64,000 nucleotides of DNA from Scatophagus argus (Eukaryota > Chordata > Actinopteri > Scatophagidae), in NCBI RefSeq assembly GCF_020382885.2, contig NC_058497.1, forward strand, positions 23,552,330-23,616,329, in the 5' to 3' direction. Numbering within the stretch: position 1 is the stretch's first letter; every line of letters begins with the position of its first letter. Below the pieces are notes generated by a model. It saw only the letters and a list, made by a program, of their open reading frames with translations. It was not told the DNA's origin and made no database searches. Below are positions 57,830 through 64,000 of this stretch, one piece after another. The position numbers were made by a program, and so were the translations under genes.

Positions 57830-59564
57830 TGTTTGTCGTCCCTAAATAATGAAGCACAGCTCTCGCCGAGATCGCATTATAAGATGCTTTCCTGCCGCCG
57901 CTCTGACAGAACCAATCTCCTCAGAAGTACAACTGAGACGGGCGCCTGCTCAATACTTTAAGAGGCGAAAACATACAACATTGATGACCTGTGGGTCTGC
58001 TGGTTGTGGCCATCTGAAGACAGAAACGCCGTATACCCCCGTGGTGTCTGCAACAGCGTCTGTGGATGCAAGTGTTGCCAACTTTTGTTTTTTTATTATT
58101 ATTTCAACTTCATATTCACAAACAAAAACACAACATTAATCTTTTACATGCTTTTCCCTCTTTCTTTTCGACCCCATCAGAGTGGATTTCAGGTTGTAAC
58201 TGGTGACTCTACTCCTCTACATGTAATGGAGCGCACGTGACACGGTCGAGTGGTTAATAGATTATCTTCACGCTCCTCTGGCAGATATCCCATCAAACTG
58301 AAAATCCTCTGGTGGCCTCAGACAGAAATCGTATTCCCTCCATCACACTCGTTATTTCTCTTCATCCATTTTTCCCATCCCGCTCTGTCATTGTCTCACC
58401 CGTCCTATTTGTCCATACCAGCTCTCATCCTTTACTTCATGTCTGCGAAGCCCATCTGCTCTTAGTGCTCTTATGTGTTTATCTGACCGCAGCAGTTGAA
58501 GGCCTGGCTCGTCATGTCAGGTGGGCTTGTCAGACTCTGATGGGCCAAAGAGGCTGTCTCTGATAATGGCCAGCATTTCTGAAATCACAGTGTGCATGTA
58601 GCGGTGCGGTGGGGGTGGGGGTGGAGGGGCAGCGAGGCAGAACTGGATGCAGTGAGGAGAATGAGAATAAGATACAAATAAAAACCACGCCACAGAACTG
58701 GGCAAGTAACCGAGCTCCTCCGCCGCTGCCGCCCTGGCCCAGCTGGCTCCAGACCATGTCAATAAGAGTTCATTTTGCTCCAGCGTGGTCATAATGGGCT
58801 TTCAATGAGGCATCAAATGAGTTCTGCTTGAGCAGAATCACTGTTCAGCACAAAACTCTTTGCTGCCACAGATACAATTTGCTCTCCACTGCAGCGCCGT
58901 CAGAAAGCGACGAGGAGGGAGGAAGTGCCTCAAGTGGGACCTCGTGGACCCAAATAAAATGTGTGTTTCAGGCAGGAGCGAGCCTGAAACATCTCCGAGA
59001 CAGCAGCACTCACGTATTACGGCTTTGTTTTACCGGATGGAGTTTTCTTCAACAAATATTTAAATACTCTCATCAGTAGCTGTTCTTCTTTGGTTTGTGA
59101 TCCTTTAAACCAAAGTAATAAGTGAGGACAATTCATGAAGCAGAAAGAAAGATGTTTATCATTTTAATCATCACGTGACCCTGACAGATTTTTTATCTTG
59201 TGACCCTCTGGAACCACCGATTCAAATTACTGGACTGCACCTCATCTCAGCCTGTTTCTTTAATCATCTCTATGCAAGCAATCACGTTCAGTCAGATGAA
59301 GCGACTCCTCTCATTCATGCTTTCTCTGAGCTTGTATTTCTTCACAGAAGTGACATTATTATCACCGCCTTGATTGAGGTGTTGATTTGGACCAAGAAAT
59401 CTGGTGTTTTATGAATAAAGATGAGAGAAGAGGAGGAGCGTTTCAGCAGAACATTTGACTCCACTTCAAATCATCTGAATTATTCACCGGAAAATCTGAA
59501 TCGATGCATTAGTTCACCACAGCTACACACCAACGACACAACTGTGCGTGTCTGTGTGAGTGTC

Positions 59565-59590
59565 TTCATCATCATCATCATCATCATCAT
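59565..59590. repeat. (ATC)n microsatellite
   Basis: About eight perfect ATC units. Confidence 0.85.
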
Positions 59591-60289
59591 ATACATTGAT
59601 AATCTACATAAAAGTAACACAGTGTTGACATAATCTTCCTCGGGGATGAAGCGCACAGCGTTGGTGTTTTCTTAATAATCAGTGGGATGGAGACGGTCCG
59701 CAGATCAAAAGGACTGAGTCAGGCTTGATTAAAAAATATTAATCACGTGTGTAGTTTTTTAAATAATTACCCGTATGCATAATGTGCTGCTAATTGACTC
59801 ATTAAGAGTCACAGCAGTCGCTTGGGTGCGCTGCGGTGTGAAAGAAGAGAAGAGGAACGTGAGGATAAATTTAACTTGAAAGAAGGAGAAACAAAACGGT
59901 TCGACAGAAAACACAACACAGAGGACTGATTCTGCGCCATAAGTCGTGTTTCACTATGCATCAGTCCACCTGTGCAGCCCAAACAGCTCTGACCTGCAGG
60001 GGAAGCGACTCAGGACGTCTGGAGGAACTTTGTGGTCACAGGAGTCAGCACGTGGGATCCTCTGGGTCCTGCACATTGAAGGTGGGGCTTCCCACCTGGC
60101 GCATCACTTCACCTGTCAGTTGTTTTAACGTTGTGACTGACTGCCGTTCCCATGCTGGTGGTACTGACAAATAAAAAATCTTATACTGACACAGAATTTG
60201 TACAACAGTGACACCTGCTGGCCAGTAAAGGACATTTCACAGTCTTATTATAAGCAGCAAACAGGACAAAAGACGAGTGACAAAAACCA

Positions 60290-61208
60290 TGAGTCATGTA
60301 TTTATTGAATATTTGCTCACTGCATGCCCCTCAGATGGGTGTTACAGGTTAAGTGCACAAAGGTGTTACACTGAAATCCGATGACATACAAAACACAAAA
60401 CAAATGCCTCACCAAACATTCATTCTATTACCATGAATGCACGCAAATCCACAGAAAGTCACGTTTCATCGTCGTAGAAAACATACGTTCTCCTCTAAAG
60501 TAGAATCATCTAAAAATATGCAAAGTCTACAGCCACATTAATGGGAAAACATTAAGCGTCACTCTTCAAAAAATGCAATAAAATCATGAATATGGTCGTC
60601 ATTAGGATTCAACAGCAGTGGTCAGAAAAGGTTCACGTCCACGTCAGCTCCTGACCAGTCTCTTTCACGTAACAGTTTTCAATGTTGCTTCGACGCAGCA
60701 GCAGACAACTCTGCTCCGGTAACGAGCACATTGATTTTCCTCTACCTGAAGCAGCAGTTCTCTAAATTGAGCCATCATGTTTGCTGCCCAGCGTGCGGCA
60801 AACGCTGACCTCGTTGACGAGTGGACTGAACACCAACAAGCTGCCGTTTCTGCATTCTCATTATTAACCATCCGGTGAGACAGAAGCTGAGCTGAGCAAG
60901 ACAGCAGGGATTGTGACCCTTTTGTAACCTTCGGACAGACGGGCATAGCTTGATTGAAAGGTTTAGCAGAGTTTACGAGAGAAAAATACCAGCAAAGCCA
61001 GTACAAATGATGCGTCCTTGTCAGCGTGGCCAACATGAATACAGAGACTTCTCCTTCAACTTTCCTCGACTGATGGATCAAAAGCATTTCTCATGCCCCG
61101 CAGTAATACAACCTTTTCATTATCACATGCACACAGTCCTATCAAACAACAGTGTGAAGCTGTAAAGTACAGTTTTTGACAGTCCTGGGTCGATCATCCA
61201 GAGACCAC
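60290..61208 (-). other. Probable PPP1R13L 3' UTR
   Basis: DNA between the PPP1R13L stop codon (61211-61209) and a minus-strand AATAAA opposite 60301-60306. It carries only unspliced open frames with no recognised similarity. Confidence 0.5.
60301..60306 (-). terminator. Candidate PPP1R13L polyadenylation signal
   Basis: TTTATT on the plus strand, AATAAA on the coding strand, about 900 bases past the stop codon. Confidence 0.5.
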
Positions 61209-64000
61209 TTAGCAGAGAGATTTCGGTCGAACCTTCGGGAAAAGCTGCAAAGAACAAAACAAGGCGTTGACATTCGTGTTTTACTTAAGAGGCCAAATTG
61301 TTCAACATGTCATTAAGGTCTCTCACCCCAAAGTAGTTGTTTGGAACGAAGCCCTCCCGGCCGCAGAGCGAGGCCCACCACCAGTCCGACCCTTCAGGTT
61401 TCTGCAGGATGGTGATCATGTCTCCCTCCCTGAAGCTCAGCTCGTCGGCTGCCTGAGCCGGGTAGCTCCACAGGGCGTAGAGCACCCCGCTGTTCTCCAC
61501 CCCCATGGCCTCCTCCACACCTGAGATTACACAAAAAGCAGGGCACATAAGCATTGATGCAAGTGATTAAATATCAAAGATGTAAGAATTCTTTTTTCGC
61601 TTTTGCTTTATTCTGAAATCCTGTAATCTGTATCCTGTTATTACAGCATTGTCTTACATAAACAGCCTGCTGATGCATACCAATGAATACATGCAAAGTT
61701 TTAGTGTGTTTTAAAGGCTTTTCCGGCTTTCCAAAAATGAAGATTTGGTATTAAATGGTCATATTTTATATCAAATATCAAATATTTTCACAAATTCCCA
61801 TATTGTTTAAAGAGCTCCCCCACAAAGAGAAAGACAGCAGGATCCCTTTCTGTTCCTGTTAGCTTACTTTGAGAATATTGTTGAGAATATTAGCATTAGT
61901 TAGTGTTGGCTTAGCTACATTATGTGTTAGTGCTTGAATGACTGACGGGAGACTAATCTCAAACACATCACGTGTGACCATTTAACCAACCGTCAAATGC
62001 AAACTGTCATTTTATGATTCATCTTCTGTTAGCATTTAACAGCGCTCTGTCACAGGGTGTGTATTTGTGTGTGTGTATGTGTGTGTGTGTGTAGGTGTAA
62101 TTGCCTCACCCCTCAGGAAGCTCTCACACTCTTCAAACCCAGGAGCATAAGGATCACACTTCTGGGAGGCGATAGCGCCGTCGCTCTGCGTCATGGCCAT
62201 GACAGCAGCTCCGTTCCTCACCAGAAACTCACACAGAGGACGGTCATTGCAAGAGGCTGCACAATGCAGCGGAGTCCTGTGGACCAAACAGCTGCCGCTT
62301 AAAAACAAAACTCTTTCAAAAACATCACATCGAGACACATAAAGCTTCACCTCTCAGCTCGTAAACTTAACATGCTGCCTTTTACACAAAACCGAAAGAC
62401 GATGAGCGATAATATTGGAGAAAGGAATAAGAGAATAATCACCAGCCGTGGCTGTCTGGTGCGCTGACATTGGCTCCAATGCGAACCAGGAAATCCACCA
62501 CATTGTAATGGCCCCCGCAGATGGCATTGTGAAGAGCAGTGATGCCCTCATCGTTGGGCTGGCTGGGGTCGTTCATCTGCAGGAAACATTTTACACAGCG
62601 GATTCATCAGCTACACTGCAATCGTTATTATCATTATTATAACAAGAACCTCTGCATGAGTATATCCTCACACTGTTACATTTCAAGAAAACGTGATCTT
62701 TCATGAAAACTGCATTATCTATTGTTACTGGCTTTATGAGCCTTTTCCTGAGTGGAAGCAGAAGCTGTTGCAGTGGATGAGACTTCCCAGCAAACGTATT
62801 TCAGTGTGAAGAAGATGCAGGGATGTACTGAATAAGTGAAAGCAAACCCCCAGAGAGAACAAAAGTTAAATACAACACGTATTCAGTGCTTCTCAAAGTC
62901 AGCGTCCGCAAGTGCAGCACCAACTTTACTGTCTTTGTTCAGGCTGGTTCGAATGAGTTTTTATTCTGTGAAACGTATTGACGGAGGCTGCTGAGATGAG
63001 CTAAAAGGACTTTGTAATGTTAAAAAGGAGGAATTACCAACTGTAAATATGAGCGCAATCAAAATGACAAATGCAAATTTAATTCATTCATTAATGTCAA
63101 AACATTCTCTTTTATTTAACTATACTTGTACTCTTTCTTTCCAAACTTCTTCTTGGATCAGTTTCACACTTTTTGTCTACATGATTTTCCTTCCTTTACT
63201 GAATTTAATCTTAATTTTTACTAAAACATATATTAGAGATAGAGGTTTAGAATTTTAGGAGTAAGTGAAGTTGTAGTAGTAGTGGTAGTACTGTAGTATA
63301 CAGTCAGGTGCACACACACCTCCTGGACGGCCCTCTGCACCGTCTCCAGCTCACCGACCAACGATCCATCCAGCAGCAGGACGAGCGGGCTGAGCCGAGC
63401 TCGCCTCCCCGAACTTTTGCGTTCCCGGCTGGACCGCCGCAGAATCGAATGGTAGCTCTGGAGGGACAAAAAGGATGCAAGCTTGTATGAAGTAAAGCAC
63501 TTGACTGCAGACAGCGTTGACCAGCACAGATAACCGTCGACATATCATGCACTGAAGTGTAATGTCCCTTTACACAGCACTGAATGCAAAGTAAAACATT
63601 TCATGTATAAATACCATCATTATTTAATGCTCTTTTGATTTACTGCACGACTCATCTGTGGTGTAACACAGCACACTCCTAATGCCTTTTTTCCACTTGT
63701 TTCAGTTGCTCTAAGATCGTTTCTTACTCTGAAGTCAAGGGGAACCATTGAGGATGTCTGAGGTATGGGGGCAGGAGGCATAGCGCAGTCCTCTCCGTCT
63801 GAAGAGCTGCTGGTCTCGCTACCTTGATCCCCCTTCTGGCGATGCTCCTTCCTGCGGAAAAGCTTGTCAATGAGGTTTCTGTACTGGTTCGGCTGGTAGT
63901 GGGAGGCCTTCTTCAGGGGCCGCGACTGGTCCACGGAGCCCCGTCTCTTCAGGGCGCGGGGAATTTCTGCCCGGATGCGGAGCAGCTCCTCCACGCTAGG
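61209..64000 (-). CDS. ppp1r13l: PPP1R13L (iASPP), C-terminal exons; gene enters from the right window edge
   Basis: iASPP is the inhibitory member of the ASPP family. It binds p53, p63, RelA and protein phosphatase 1 through its C-terminal ankyrin-SH3 unit and dampens p53-driven apoptosis. Minus-strand exons in view: 64000-63728 (5' limit unknown), 63457-63320, 62576-62443, 62276-62110, 61520-61327 and 61244-61209 (stop). The first holds basic and serine-rich sequence ([22 protein letters not shown]). [40 protein letters not shown] and [14 protein letters not shown] form the ankyrin repeats. [20 protein letters not shown] and [20 protein letters not shown] form the SH3 domain, with ALWDY-like and WWWA motifs intact. 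The end [11 protein letters not shown] aligns with human [25 protein letters not shown] favours PPP1R13L over ASPP1/2. Confidence 0.93.

Larger units (their letters stand above)
50881..60289. other. Gene-free region between the TMEM91 start and the PPP1R13L 3' end
   Basis: No exon with recognisable protein similarity was found on either strand in 9.4 kb. It contains repeats at about 52150-52460 and 54800-55130, CA tracts at 57631-57653 and 57788-57829, an (ATC)n tract at 59565-59590 and a long purine tract at 56095-56158. Open frames here are short and lack splice-linked partners. Regulatory DNA or non-coding RNA cannot be excluded. Confidence 0.6.

Noticed and set aside
62940-62960. GGTTCGAATG, similar to a tRNA T-loop
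   Set aside because: No matching acceptor stem, anticodon arm or internal promoter box A at the right distance.

Overview
The window looks like nuclear DNA from a teleost fish, probably a spiny-rayed (percomorph-type) species. Genes are split into short exons with mostly compact introns. CA/TG microsatellites are abundant, and the interspersed repeats are of kinds common in fish. The proteins are vertebrate orthologues whose human counterparts lie on chromosome 19q13. No rRNA, tRNA, CRISPR array or prokaryotic operon was seen. Exon limits were set by GT/AG sites, by phase agreement and by remembered human protein sequences, so single junctions could be off by a base or two.

Left part (1-16 kb): BICRA (GLTSCR1, a subunit of the non-canonical BAF chromatin remodeller) runs leftward and off the window edge. 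It is arranged head-to-head with NAPA (alpha-SNAP), which is complete in 11 exons.

Middle (16-42 kb): a beta-1,3-N-acetylglucosaminyltransferase of the B3GNT2/B3GNT8 type is followed by BCKDHA (E1-alpha of the branched-chain ketoacid dehydrogenase) on the opposite strand. Next come a large multi-exon transposon-derived gene, EXOSC5 (a ring subunit of the RNA exosome) and a SynDIG-family membrane protein best called TMEM91. The set B3GNT8, BCKDHA, EXOSC5 and TMEM91 is also clustered in human 19q13.2. The transposon-derived gene sits as an extra unit between BCKDHA and EXOSC5.

Right part (42-64 kb): about 18 kb holds no recognisable coding exon. It contains the probable long first intron and leader exon of TMEM91, a decayed LINE, several fish repeats and many microsatellites. 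The last exons of PPP1R13L (iASPP) follow, entering from the right edge with ankyrin repeats and a C-terminal SH3 domain.

The item most worth attention is the gene at 25.7-31.7 kb. Twelve phase-compatible exons join an N-terminal zinc-binding/SWIM module, resembling HMGXB3 and a fish family related to KDZ-type elements, to a hAT (ZBED1-like) transposase body. The body lacks a BED finger and has degenerate catalytic motifs. This looks like a composite, possibly domesticated gene. The host genes work in unrelated housekeeping processes (chromatin remodelling, vesicle fusion, glycan extension, mitochondrial amino-acid breakdown, RNA decay, membrane/synapse biology, p53 control) and share only conserved synteny.
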